A stretch of DNA of 64,000 bases from Rossellomorea sp. SC111 (lineage in GTDB: Bacteria > Bacillota > Bacilli > Bacillales > Bacillaceae_B): NCBI RefSeq assembly GCF_024733565.1, contig NZ_JANIOC010000007.1, forward strand, positions 178,412 through 242,411. Direction: 5' to 3'. The notes beneath the pieces are model-generated. The model had not been told where the DNA came from and searched no databases. It was given only the letters and a program-made list of their open reading frames with translations. Positions 8,980 to 17,102 of this stretch are shown piece by piece. A program made the position numbers and the translations under genes. Position 1 is the stretch's first letter. Each line of letters begins with the position of its first letter.

Positions 8980-10347
8980 ATGAAATTTGATAAAACATTT
9001 ACCTTTGGAACCGCCACATCATCGTATCAAATCGAGGGTGCACATAATGAAGGGGGGAGAACTCCTTCCATCTGGGATATGTTCTGTGACATTCCGGGGA
9101 AAGTATACAAGCAGCATAATGGGGATGTCGCATGTGACCATTATCACCGATTCGAAGAAGACATCCAGCATATCAAGCGCCTTGGTGTAGACACCTATCG
9201 TTTTTCCATTGCATGGCCTCGTATTTTTCCTGAGAAGGGGAAGTACAATCAGGAAGGGATGGACTTTTATAAGAAATTAGCGGCAAGACTTCAAGAAGAA
9301 GGAATCAAGCCTGCCGTGACATTGTATCACTGGGACTTACCGATGTGGGCCCATGAAGAAGGTGGATGGGTCAACCGTGAATCTGTAGAATGGTTCATGG
9401 ACTATGCAAGAGCGTGCTTCACGGAACTCGATGTGGTCGTCGATTCATGGATCACACATAATGAACCTTGGTGTGCAGGGTTCCTTGGCTACCATCAAGG
9501 TGTCCATGCACCGGGTCATACCAATCTGGATGAAGCAGTGAGAGCCGTTCACCACATGCTGTTGTCACACGGAAAAGCGGTTGAACTGCTGAAGAAAGAA
9601 TTTAAATCTCAAACGGATATCGGCATCACGCTGAACCTGTCACCGGTTTATCCATATACCGATTCAGTAAACGATGCCCTTGCTGCCAATAATGCGGACG
9701 GATATTCCAATCGCTGGTTCTTAGATCCTGTATTCAAAGGGGAATACCCGAAAGACATGATGAACCTGTTCTCGAAATATGTCCATACGTATGATTTCAT
9801 CAAAGAAGGGGATATGGACCTGATTTCAACGGAATGTGATTTCTTCGGCATCAACTATTACAGCCGTGGGATCGTCGAGTTCAGTGCAGCCAATGATTTC
9901 ATGCATAAGGGAGCTTACTCCGATTATGAGAAAACAGGCATGGGCTGGGACATCGCTCCTAATGAGTTCAAGGACCTCATCCGCCGTCTGAGACTGGAAT
10001 ATACGGATCTGCCAATCTATATCACAGAAAACGGAGCTGCGTATGACGATGTTTTGGAAAATGGAAGAGTGCATGATCACGAACGCGTTAACTACTTGAA
10101 TCTGCATCTTCAAGCGGTTTCCGACCTCAATGAAGAAGGCATGAACATCCAGGGATATTATCTATGGTCCCTGATGGACAACTTTGAGTGGAGCTTCGGT
10201 TACGATAAGCGATTTGGCATCCTTTATATCGACTTCGATACGCAGGAGCGAATCTGGAAAGACAGTGCCTTCCGTTATGCTGAAGTCATCCGGGATCATA
10301 AAGAGACACATGGTCTTCATACCAATGCCGAGGAAGTAACGCAATGA
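8980..10347 (+). CDS. GH1 beta-glucosidase
   Basis: 455 residues, no signal peptide, so cytoplasmic. The family-1 glycosidase signature FGTATSSYQIEGA is near the N-terminus. Acid/base Glu162 lies in HNEPW and nucleophile Glu350 in ITENG; the SLMDNFEWSFGYDKRFG segment near residue 390 builds the glucose-binding subsite. Length is usual for the family. It retains anomeric configuration and would release glucose from imported beta-glucosides such as cellobiose or gentiobiose. Its stop overlaps the start of the GH30 gene by four bases (ATGA), giving translational coupling. Without Arg/Ser at a phosphate site clearly visible, I favour the non-phosphorylated substrate implied by ABC uptake. Confidence 0.9.
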   Translation: MKFDKTFTFGTATSSYQIEGAHNEGGRTPSIWDMFCDIPGKVYKQHNGDVACDHYHRFEEDIQHIKRLGVDTYRFSIAWPRIFPEKGKYNQEGMDFYKKLAARLQEEGIKPAVTLYHWDLPMWAHEEGGWVNRESVEWFMDYARACFTELDVVVDSWITHNEPWCAGFLGYHQGVHAPGHTNLDEAVRAVHHMLLSHGKAVELLKKEFKSQTDIGITLNLSPVYPYTDSVNDALAANNADGYSNRWFLDPVFKGEYPKDMMNLFSKYVHTYDFIKEGDMDLISTECDFFGINYYSRGIVEFSAANDFMHKGAYSDYEKTGMGWDIAPNEFKDLIRRLRLEYTDLPIYITENGAAYDDVLENGRVHDHERVNYLNLHLQAVSDLNEEGMNIQGYYLWSLMDNFEWSFGYDKRFGILYIDFDTQERIWKDSAFRYAEVIRDHKETHGLHTNAEEVTQ

Positions 10348-11672
10348 ATATGAAGGTGATTTTGACAGCCAAAGAAACAGGAGATCGGTTCTCTGAAAAA
10401 GAGCCGGTTTCTTTTTCGGATGGCCGTGCTTCTACCCACATCCAACTCGATCCGGAGCGCAGATATCAGGAAATGTTGGGATTTGGCGGTGCATTCACCG
10501 AAGCGGCGGCTCACAGCCTTTCCCTCATCAGCCCCGAAAAAAGGGAAGAAATCATTCACCGGTATTTCGATCCGGCAGAAGGTCTTGGTTACCGCTTCGG
10601 AAGGACGCATATCAACAGCTGTGATTTTTCATTAGGAAATTATACGTATGTGGAAGATGGAGATGCGTCACTGAAGAGCTTTTCCATCGATCGGGAGAAA
10701 AAGCTTGTGATACCGCTTATCCAGGAAGCGATGGAAGTGGCAGGGGAAGAGCTTTCCATACTTGCTTCACCGTGGAGTCCCCCTGCTTGGATGAAGACAA
10801 ACGGTGAAATGAACAACGGGGGGAAACTATTGCCTCAGTTTGAATCTGTCTGGGCAGACTACTACTCGAAGTACATAGAAGCGATGGAAGAAGAGGGGAT
10901 CCCGATCTGGGGATTGACGATCCAGAATGAACCCGAAGCGAAGCAGGTATGGGATTCATGCCTGTACACGGGAGAAGAAGAACGGGATTTTATAAAAAAT
11001 CATCTAGGTCCGTCCCTTGAGAAACATGGCCATGGGGATGTGAAGGTCATCATCTGGGATCATAATCGTGATGTGATCCATGAACGTTCCAAGGCCGTCC
11101 TTTCAGATCCCGAAGCGGCGAAGTATGTGTGGGGAACTGGTGTCCACTGGTACGTTTCAGAGGAGTTTGAAAATCTCTCTAAAGTGCATCATGACTTCCC
11201 TGATAAGCATTTGATCTTTACAGAAGGATGCATCGAAGGCGGGGTCAGACCCGGCGCCTGGGATACTGGTGAACGCTATGGGCGTAATATTATCGGTGAT
11301 TTGAACAATTATCTTGAAGTGTGGATCGATTGGAATATAGTACTGAACGAAGAAGGCGGACCGAATCATGTCGGGAATTACTGCGATGCACCGATAATCG
11401 TCGACACTTTGAATAACGACGTCCGTTACAATAGTTCGTACTATTACATCGGGCATTTCAGTAAATATATCAAAGTCGGAGCAAGACGTATCGGATGTCA
11501 GATTTCCAATGACGCTGTATCGGCTACTTCCTTTGAAAATCCAGACGGGGAGATCGTCGTTATTGTGATGAATGTGAATGACCGTGAGGAAGAGATTTCC
11601 CTTTCATGCGGTGAGGGGATTTTCACTACGACTCTTCCATTGCATTCGATTGCCACTTTTATGATCCGTTAG
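10344..11672 (+). CDS. GH30 glycoside hydrolase (glucosylceramidase/beta-1,6-glucanase family), cytoplasmic
   Basis: 442 residues starting in the ATGA overlap with the GH1 gene. GH30 landmarks: GFGGAFTEAAA near residue 47, SPWSPPAWMKTNG near 142, acid/base Glu196 in QNEP and nucleophile Glu294 in FTEG. Most characterised GH30 enzymes are secreted; this one has no signal peptide, so it should act on oligosaccharides brought in by the ABC transporter. In this operon the substrate is most likely a short beta-1,6- or beta-1,3-linked gluco-oligosaccharide; that is inference. The C-terminal 60 residues form the usual beta-sandwich side domain. Confidence 0.85.
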   Translation: MNMKVILTAKETGDRFSEKEPVSFSDGRASTHIQLDPERRYQEMLGFGGAFTEAAAHSLSLISPEKREEIIHRYFDPAEGLGYRFGRTHINSCDFSLGNYTYVEDGDASLKSFSIDREKKLVIPLIQEAMEVAGEELSILASPWSPPAWMKTNGEMNNGGKLLPQFESVWADYYSKYIEAMEEEGIPIWGLTIQNEPEAKQVWDSCLYTGEEERDFIKNHLGPSLEKHGHGDVKVIIWDHNRDVIHERSKAVLSDPEAAKYVWGTGVHWYVSEEFENLSKVHHDFPDKHLIFTEGCIEGGVRPGAWDTGERYGRNIIGDLNNYLEVWIDWNIVLNEEGGPNHVGNYCDAPIIVDTLNNDVRYNSSYYYIGHFSKYIKVGARRIGCQISNDAVSATSFENPDGEIVVIVMNVNDREEEISLSCGEGIFTTTLPLHSIATFMIR

Positions 11673-11676
11673 TTGG

Positions 11677-11704
11677 AAAGCGGTCCTTTCGGGGGCTGCT
11701 TTTT
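11677..11704 (+). terminator. Terminator of the beta-glucoside operon
   Basis: A 10-bp stem with two G-T pairs (11677-11686 with 11693-11702), followed by TT, directly after the GH30 stop. Confidence 0.65.
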
Positions 11705-11756
11705 ATTATGAGGAATGAAAATAAAGACGAGAGCTATGACCCATCCACACCCCGCC

Positions 11757-11785
11757 TCATATTCCCCGGACAACCATCATAGAAT
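11757..11785 (+). promoter_or_regulatory. Candidate sigma-E (mother-cell) promoter before the flippase
   Basis: TCATATT at 11757-11763, 14 bases, then CATAGAAT at 11778-11785. This fits the sigma-E pattern (ATATT, about 14 bases, CATAcaaT). The -10 is 34 bases upstream of the flippase start. Unproven, but agrees with a SpoVB-like role. Confidence 0.5.
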
Positions 11786-11818
11786 AGACCATCTTACATA
11801 AAGGCAGGGTACAAGCGT

Positions 11819-13135
11819 ATGAGTCTGTTTTTAAGGGGTGCATTGGTGTTGGTTGTGACGGCATTCTTAGGGGAATGTCTGGAGTTTGTAATTAATATGA
11901 TCCTGGCCCGTGAGCTTGGGGAAGCGGGGCTTGGCACATACATGTCGATTCTGCCGTCGGTGTTCCTGATCGTCATTTTATCGAGCATGGAACTGCCTAT
12001 CAGCCTTTCCAAATTCTTTGCAGAAAAGGAGGAAAGATACCACAGGGGGATGCTGCACTATGCTTTCAGGTTTGCATTGATCACGACATGCATTCTGTTA
12101 TTGATCATGGTGATGGTTTATGCCTGGACTCCTTTATTTCAAGGATATCACCCGGGGATTCGCTGGCTCGTCCTGATTGTGATCCCGATTGTGGCCTTCA
12201 CTTCGATCACAAGAGGATATTTCATGGGGATCCAGCGGATGGGGAAAATTGCGGCAGCGAATTTTCTTCGTAAAGGAATCCAGTTATTTTTATTAGTGTC
12301 AATCTATCAATTTTTATCCTTTGGCATCGATACATCCATCTTCATTGCCCTTGGAACATTAATTGCCAGTGAAGTGGTGGTTTTTGTATATTTGATTCAT
12401 GCTTACGTTCTTGAAATTAAGGGTAAAAGAAAGAACAGCCATTCTACACTTTCAACAGGTGAGATGAGAAAGTCAGTGCTATCTGTATCGATTCCGACGA
12501 CGGTCCTTCGCATCTTTCATGCACTGACCCATGCCATCCAGCCTTTTCTGATAAAATGGGCCCTTGTCCTTTCGGGGATGGGGGCAGTGGATGCGAATGA
12601 ACATTTCGGGATGCTGGCGGGAATTGCCCTCACCATCGGGTTCTTTCCTTCGTTCATTGCATTTTCGATGCTGATCGTTTTGATCCCGACCGTTTCGGAA
12701 AAAGTTTCATCGAAGGATTTTGATGGGATCCTGACCCATCTTAAGCAAGTGATGTGGCTTACATTGGGCTACGGTGTACCGGCCGTGTTTATTTACTATA
12801 CTCTCGGGGACTACATAACAGAGACGTTTTTTCATTCTGTTTCCTCCGCCTATTATTTAAAGCTGCTCTGGCCGTACTTCCTGTTTCATTTTTTGGTATT
12901 TCCTCTCCAGGCCTTTTTGATCGGGCTGGGACTGGTGAGGGATGCCCTCCTTCATACCATATGGTCCAGTGTCTTTTCGTTTTCACTCATTTACCTCCTT
13001 GGTTCCCGTTTTGGAATGGAAGGCGTCATTCTGGGTATGAATGCAGGAGCCGTCTTGATTACCATGCTCCACTACGTGACCATCTGCAGGGAACTGGAAA
13101 CGACTCTTTGGTTAAAATCAGCCATAAAAATGTAA
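11819..13135 (+). CDS. SpoVB-like polysaccharide flippase (MOP superfamily)
   Basis: 438 residues with about 12-14 membrane helices and few charged loops. The N-terminus MSLFLRGALVLVVTAFLGE...ARELGEAGLGTYMSILP resembles stage V sporulation protein B and its paralogues. Members flip lipid-linked saccharides across the membrane, for instance for spore cortex or envelope polymers. It is shorter than SpoVB (about 520), closer to the YkvU-like paralogues. It stands alone between terminators, with a sigma-E-like promoter upstream, which suggests a sporulation function; substrate unknown. Confidence 0.75.
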   Translation: MSLFLRGALVLVVTAFLGECLEFVINMILARELGEAGLGTYMSILPSVFLIVILSSMELPISLSKFFAEKEERYHRGMLHYAFRFALITTCILLLIMVMVYAWTPLFQGYHPGIRWLVLIVIPIVAFTSITRGYFMGIQRMGKIAAANFLRKGIQLFLLVSIYQFLSFGIDTSIFIALGTLIASEVVVFVYLIHAYVLEIKGKRKNSHSTLSTGEMRKSVLSVSIPTTVLRIFHALTHAIQPFLIKWALVLSGMGAVDANEHFGMLAGIALTIGFFPSFIAFSMLIVLIPTVSEKVSSKDFDGILTHLKQVMWLTLGYGVPAVFIYYTLGDYITETFFHSVSSAYYLKLLWPYFLFHFLVFPLQAFLIGLGLVRDALLHTIWSSVFSFSLIYLLGSRFGMEGVILGMNAGAVLITMLHYVTICRELETTLWLKSAIKM

Positions 13136-13142
13136 ACTATAC

Positions 13143-13177
13143 AAAACAAATGTGCTACCGCGAGGCATTTGTTTTGC
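13143..13177 (+). terminator. Flippase terminator
   Basis: AAAACAAATG (13143-13152) pairs with CATTTGTTTT (13166-13175) just after the stop codon; the T run lies in the right arm. Confidence 0.6.
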
Positions 13178-13183
13178 AATAGG

Positions 13184-13195
13184 AGGGACGGACCT
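13184..13195 (+). repeat. AGGGACGGACCT dispersed repeat, single copy
   Basis: Exact 12-base unit, found at eleven loci in this window. Here it stands alone between the flippase terminator and the antiporter gene. Confidence 0.7.
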
Positions 13196-13278
13196 TATAT
13201 TCTATTGGTAATCTGTAACACCTACATACCATTTATTTGTTATGATGGCTGATTTCATAACCTCCAAAGGAGAAATCT

Positions 13279-15156
13279 ATGATCGATTCTATTTTATTCA
13301 ACATCATGTTAGTCGGAGTACTGGGAATCGCTTCCCAATGGGTGGCTTGGAGATTCAGGCTGCCGGCCATCGTTGTCATGTCGATTGTCGGACTGCTCGT
13401 AGGTCCGATATTCGGCCTCATCAATCCTAAAGACGATTTTGGGGAAGTGTTTAAACCTATCATATCCATGGCTGTGGCCATCATCCTCTTTGAGGGAAGC
13501 TTGAATCTTGATTTCCGCGAAGTGAGGGGACTCGGGAAACCGGTCTTCAGGATCGTGACGTTCGGGGCCCTCCTTGCCTGGATCCTTGGTTCCCTTGGAG
13601 CCCATTATGTTGCAGGTCTATCATGGGCTGTTGCCTTCGTGATCGGTGGATTATTCATCGTTACGGGTCCTACTGTCATCCTGCCTTTACTCAGGCAGGC
13701 GAAGCTTAAGCCGAGACCTGCAGCAATCCTGAAGTGGGAAGGGATCGTCGTCGACCCATTCGGCGCCTTGATTGCTGTGTTTGCCTTTGAAATCATCAAC
13801 TTCTTGATAAGTGATGATGTAACAGGACTTTCTTTATTACTTTTCTTTGCCGCCTCCCTGTTTGCCGTCGTATTCGGATGGGCCCTCGGGAAGTTCACCG
13901 GCTTTATCTTTGAAAATGGACATGTTCCGGAATTCCTTAAGTCACCTGTTGTGTTTGCACTCGTCCTTGCCTGTTTCACGATATCAGATCAAATCACACA
14001 TGAAACCGGCCTCCTGGCTGTCACGGCCATGGGGATGACGCTTGCAAATATGCATATCTCATCCATCGACGATATGCGTCACTTTAAGGAAAATATTTCG
14101 GTGCTGCTCATATCGACCATATTCGTGATGTTGACGGCTTCACTAACCGTCGATACCCTGTACCGAATCTTCAACTGGAACATCATAGCATTCGTCCTGC
14201 TCATGCTATTCATCGTACGGCCACTTTCGATTTGGCTTTCGACGATAGGGACGGACCTCTCAGTCAGGGAGAAGATCCTTGTCGGTTGGATTGCACCGCG
14301 GGGAATCGTCGCTTTGACCGTTTCTAGTTACTTTGCGTCGGTATTGTTGGAGAAGGGCTTTCAGGATGCATCCATCCTGACGTCCCTAACCTTTGCCCTT
14401 GTATTCTCAACCGTATGTGCACACGGGTTTTCGATTAAATGGCTGGCTAAGAAACTTGACCTGGCCATCAGCGAACAGCCTGGTGTCGTGATTGTCGGAG
14501 GGAGTAAATTCAGTACTGAATTCGCTAAAACTCTGCAAGATATGAAGATTCCTGTACTGATCACGGATTCCTCCTGGCAGCGATTGTTTTCGGTGAGAAA
14601 GGCGGGGATCCCATTTTACAGGGGAGAGATCCTTTCAGAACAAACGGAGTACTATCTGGATATGACTCCGTATGAATATATGATCGCAGCGACCGAACTG
14701 GACTCTTATAACGCCCTTGTGTGTACGACGTTCGTGCCTGAGGTCGGAAGGAATAATCTGTTCCAGCTGAGCCTCAGAAGCAAGCGTGATGATGACCTGG
14801 AAGATATGGTCCATACGATTGGAGGACGCATACTCTTTCAAAATCATGTCACGTGGGAAGAGCTGAATAAACGTGTCGAGCGTGGAGACGTATTCAGGAA
14901 AACCAATATCACGGAAAAATACACCTTTGAAGAGTATTTACATGAGCGCGATGAAAATACCTTGTTGATGTTTGCCCATAAACCGGCGGGAAGAATCGAA
15001 TTCTTCACGGAAGGCGCGTCACCGAAGATCGAGCAGGGAGATGTGATTGTCAGCCTGACTCAGCCTTGTAAGGAAATCAACAAGATTCAAGAGAAGCTTA
15101 CCGTTCAAAGGGAAACAAAAGCAAAAGAAGACAGAAAGAAAGAAAGCGCCGACTGA
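13279..15156 (+). CDS. CPA-type cation/proton antiporter with TrkA-like C-terminal domain
   Basis: 625 residues; the ATG follows AAAGGAG. Roughly the first 390 residues are 12-13 membrane helices of the Na+(K+)/H+ exchanger fold (ILFEGSLNLDF, FIVTGPTVILPLL and GWIAPRGIVALTV are family landmarks). After the membrane part comes a cytosolic region beginning near PGVVIVGGSKFSTEFAKTL, a Rossmann-like TrkA-N fold, then a TrkA-C-like segment at the end, suggesting ligand gating as in KefC/YhaU-type systems. Likely role: exchange of Na+ or K+ for protons in pH and salt homeostasis. The 12-base dispersed repeat occurs inside the gene at 14247-14258 (reading IGTDLS) without breaking the frame. Confidence 0.85.
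   Translation: MIDSILFNIMLVGVLGIASQWVAWRFRLPAIVVMSIVGLLVGPIFGLINPKDDFGEVFKPIISMAVAIILFEGSLNLDFREVRGLGKPVFRIVTFGALLAWILGSLGAHYVAGLSWAVAFVIGGLFIVTGPTVILPLLRQAKLKPRPAAILKWEGIVVDPFGALIAVFAFEIINFLISDDVTGLSLLLFFAASLFAVVFGWALGKFTGFIFENGHVPEFLKSPVVFALVLACFTISDQITHETGLLAVTAMGMTLANMHISSIDDMRHFKENISVLLISTIFVMLTASLTVDTLYRIFNWNIIAFVLLMLFIVRPLSIWLSTIGTDLSVREKILVGWIAPRGIVALTVSSYFASVLLEKGFQDASILTSLTFALVFSTVCAHGFSIKWLAKKLDLAISEQPGVVIVGGSKFSTEFAKTLQDMKIPVLITDSSWQRLFSVRKAGIPFYRGEILSEQTEYYLDMTPYEYMIAATELDSYNALVCTTFVPEVGRNNLFQLSLRSKRDDDLEDMVHTIGGRILFQNHVTWEELNKRVERGDVFRKTNITEKYTFEEYLHERDENTLLMFAHKPAGRIEFFTEGASPKIEQGDVIVSLTQPCKEINKIQEKLTVQRETKAKEDRKKESAD
14247..14258 (+). repeat. AGGGACGGACCT repeat inside the antiporter gene
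   Basis: Exact copy of the 12-base unit, read in frame through a short loop segment (IGTDLS). Confidence 0.6.
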
Positions 15157-15173
15157 GTCGACGCTTTCTTTTA
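15141..15173. terminator. Bidirectional terminator spanning the antiporter stop codon
   Basis: A 13-bp stem with one mismatch (15141-15153 with 15157-15169) whose 3-base loop is the TGA stop itself, followed by TTTTATTTTT. It also ends the convergent SASP-like gene, for which the opposite strand gives a T-rich tail. Confidence 0.75.
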
Positions 15174-15305
15174 TTTTTCACCCGAATACTGCTCACCTAA
15201 CTGCTGCTTCACTTGATTGTACGTCAGGCCGGATTGTGCGTTCTGACGTTTCACCTCATCAATATCCGTCCCGCTCTTTGTTACCCTTTTGTTTGGCTGA
15301 TTCAT
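15171..15305 (-). CDS. Gamma-SASP-like small spore peptide
   Basis: 44 codons, polar, no membrane segment, ATG at 15305 behind AGGGGGTG. The core GTDIDEVKRQNAQSG matches the repeated T.xxEVKxQNAQS module of gamma-type small acid-soluble spore proteins (SspE), but only one module is present, followed by LTYNQVKQQLGEQYSG. Known gamma-SASPs store amino acids in the spore and do not bind DNA. I infer a short member of that group; the length is below the usual 70-90 residues, so it could be a distinct spore peptide. Confidence 0.6.
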   Translation of the reverse strand: MNQPNKRVTKSGTDIDEVKRQNAQSGLTYNQVKQQLGEQYSGEK

Positions 15306-15440
15306 ACTCACACCCCCTGAACTTAATGTCAGTCAGATGAGACTATTCTATGCAAGAATAAAGTGGCTGGGACATAACTAAATCCATTTCCTCTAAAGAC
15401 GAACAATCAATAAATTAGGTAGGATTGCTTGCTACACCGC

Positions 15441-15573
15441 TATTGATTTCCGTGCAAGACTTCGCTTTCCTCGGGCGGAAGGCGAGCCTCCTCGTCGCTA
15501 TTCGCTCCTGCGGGGTCTCACCTATTCCGCTTTTCCCGTAGGAGTCTTCGTCTTGCACTCCAATCAATAGCTA
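15441..15573. repeat. Bacillus-type intergenic palindromic element (first copy)
   Basis: Ends are inverted: GCTATTGATT...GTGCAAGAC on the left against GTCTTGCACTCCAATCAATAGC on the right. The centre has the GC-rich GGCGAGCCTCCTCG...CTGCGGGGTCTCACC core that also appears, reversed, in the 15.8-16.0 kb element. No coding capacity. Similar elements are scattered through Bacillus genomes, from memory. Confidence 0.65.
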
Positions 15574-15778
15574 GATCCTGCTATATACATAACATGCTTT
15601 AGCAATAATAATAAATGGTCCGTTTCACCAAGGTAGTTCCATTGTTCGGTCATTAGGGGTGTATCTTAGCAGAATGTGTCATTCATATCAGGTAAGAAAG
15701 AATACTTGTATTTTTAAAAGGAATCTGTCACTGCAACTATTAGGATAAGAGTTAAAGTGAAACACTTACGCTTGGAAA

Positions 15779-16034
15779 GTTGATTGGAGCGGAAGATGCT
15801 CGACTCCTGCGGGAAACGCTGGACAGTCCGAAAAGCGGAAGCGGCTTGACCAGCCCCTCGAGGTCATAAGCTAAATGGACCAAGAAGGCGTTATTTTGCC
15901 TTCTTGGTCCATTTAGCTTATGACCTCGAGGGGCTAGCTGCTGTAGCTGGACAGGTGAGACCCCGCAGGCGCAGCCGAGGAGGCTCACCGCCAGCCCCGC
16001 GGAAAGCGAGCAACTGGAGCGGAAATCAACCACT
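15779..16034. repeat. Composite repeat: palindromic element carrying a second element
   Basis: The outer element starts at TTGATTGGAGCGGAAG and ends in the inverse CTGGAGCGGAAATCAACC. It contains GACTCCTGCGGG on one side and GAGACCCCGCAGGCGCAGCCGAGGAGGCTCACC on the other. About 15825-15953 belongs to a different family (AAAGCGGAAGCGG...CCTCGAGGTCATAAG...GTAGCTGGACA), also seen at 40.07-40.34 kb. Confidence 0.65.
15852..15935. repeat. Perfect 38-bp inverted repeat with 8-base loop
   Basis: Left arm 15852-15889 and right arm 15898-15935 are exactly complementary (loop GTTATTTT). It contains CTCGAGGTCATAAG at the base, the signature of the second repeat family. It would extrude as a cruciform or form a very stable RNA hairpin. 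Confidence 0.85.
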
Positions 16035-16084
16035 ACTCACTACGTCTAAAAGCAACAGTATTTACGTAAACAGCCGATTGATCA

Positions 16085-16136
16085 CAATCCGAACGATTTC
16101 GATTTTCAAAAAAGAATTTCGAATGATCGTCCGGAT
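16085..16136. terminator. Hairpin downstream of the TspO-like gene
   Basis: AATCCGAACGATTTCGATTTTC pairs with GAATTTCGAATGATCGTCCGGATT with small bulges, then TTTTCTTTT on the plus strand. It lies 38 bases past the stop of the TspO-like gene on the minus strand and may terminate either direction. Confidence 0.4.
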
Positions 16137-16173
16137 TTTCTTTTAACTAAACACTTTTCCCAGCGTCTTCATT

Positions 16174-16893
16174 TTATGAACGTGTGCGCTTGTAGACAAG
16201 GTCAAAGATCAGGATGATGACGGCGAGGGCATAGGCGGTATATGAATAGGTGGAGTGCTCTGCCATATTCTTCACGCCGATACCGATAAAGGCCCATACA
16301 AATACGAGTGGGTAAAGGAGATCATGCTGCGTGATACGGAACCAGAAGGCAAGGACAGTCGCGAAAATCAATCCGAGGTACGCCCAGACAAGCTCGGAAA
16401 TCCCGAATCCGTTCCAACCGATATCCACTAAATAATAGGTGATATTCACAATCGTCGCAATCGAAATCCATCCTAAATAGATCGAAAAAGGGGCGGAATC
16501 CAACAGGGACGGACCTGTGCTTTTGATCCTCCTATAAAGGGCAATCAGGGTGATTAATAGTCCGAGCATAATAAAGACGGAAACAAGGAAATAGTTATAA
16601 TGCCAAGCCAGGATCCACGCTGAGTTCAACAGGCAGCTCAGTACGAATAATCCGCTTGTTTCCTGATAAAGTGGGAGCAGGCGTCTCTCTTTAGGGAATT
16701 GACGGATGATCCAGATGGCGAGCAGAAGGTAAATAAGGCTCCAAATGGAAAAAACATAGCCTGCAGGTGTAATCATGATGTCGAGCCTGTCGCTGATTTC
16801 CCTCGTGGATTGATTGTTCAATGGCAGTGTGACAGCCAGTGTATTCATCACGATCACCAATGCAAAGGCTAAAATATTTAAAATCAACTTCAT
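16174..16893 (-). CDS. TspO/MBR-family (tryptophan-rich sensory) membrane protein
   Basis: 239 residues, about seven hydrophobic segments, Trp-rich (PAGYVFSIWSLIYLLL, NSAWILAWHYN, YLGWISIATIVNITYYLVDIGWNG). Related to the tryptophan-rich sensory/TspO family but longer than classic five-helix TspO (about 160), as in the bacterial subgroup with extra helices at the C-terminus. TspO proteins bind tetrapyrroles and act in stress and porphyrin handling; the ligand here is unknown. The ATG at 16893 follows AAGGGGGA. A copy of the 12-base repeat lies in frame at 16505-16516. Confidence 0.7.
   Translation of the reverse strand: MKLILNILAFALVIVMNTLAVTLPLNNQSTREISDRLDIMITPAGYVFSIWSLIYLLLAIWIIRQFPKERRLLPLYQETSGLFVLSCLLNSAWILAWHYNYFLVSVFIMLGLLITLIALYRRIKSTGPSLLDSAPFSIYLGWISIATIVNITYYLVDIGWNGFGISELVWAYLGLIFATVLAFWFRITQHDLLYPLVFVWAFIGIGVKNMAEHSTYSYTAYALAVIILIFDLVYKRTRS
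16505..16516 (+). repeat. AGGGACGGACCT repeat inside the TspO-like gene
   Basis: Exact copy of the 12-base unit, antisense to the gene, encoding part of a loop (TGPSLL) between helices. Confidence 0.6.
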
Positions 16894-17102
16894 ATTGTAT
16901 CCCCCTTGAAAAATAATGGTGCAGGAAAGGATCCCTTTCGGACCTGTTGTTTGCTATATACTATTCCACTTTTATCCGTTTAAAAACCAAATGAAGAGAG
17001 TTTAGGTAAAAGGAATTGTAAAAGATCATGAAGGATTTAGAGGTTTTATCGAGAATTAAAAATAGGATAGGGACAATTTACATATTAAATTAGGGGGACA
17101 TT

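Larger units (their letters stand above)
15306..16173. other. Gene-free, repeat-rich interval of about 870 bases
   Basis: No credible gene. It holds two large palindromic elements (about 15441-15573 and 15779-16034, the second with another element inside it) and a hairpin at 16085-16136. Open frames here are produced by the palindromes. Confidence 0.75.

Noticed and set aside
15752..16146. Open frames on both strands within the 15.8-16.1 kb repeats
   Set aside because: They are created by the palindromes (both strands encode HLAYDLEGL), with no ribosome site or family resemblance.
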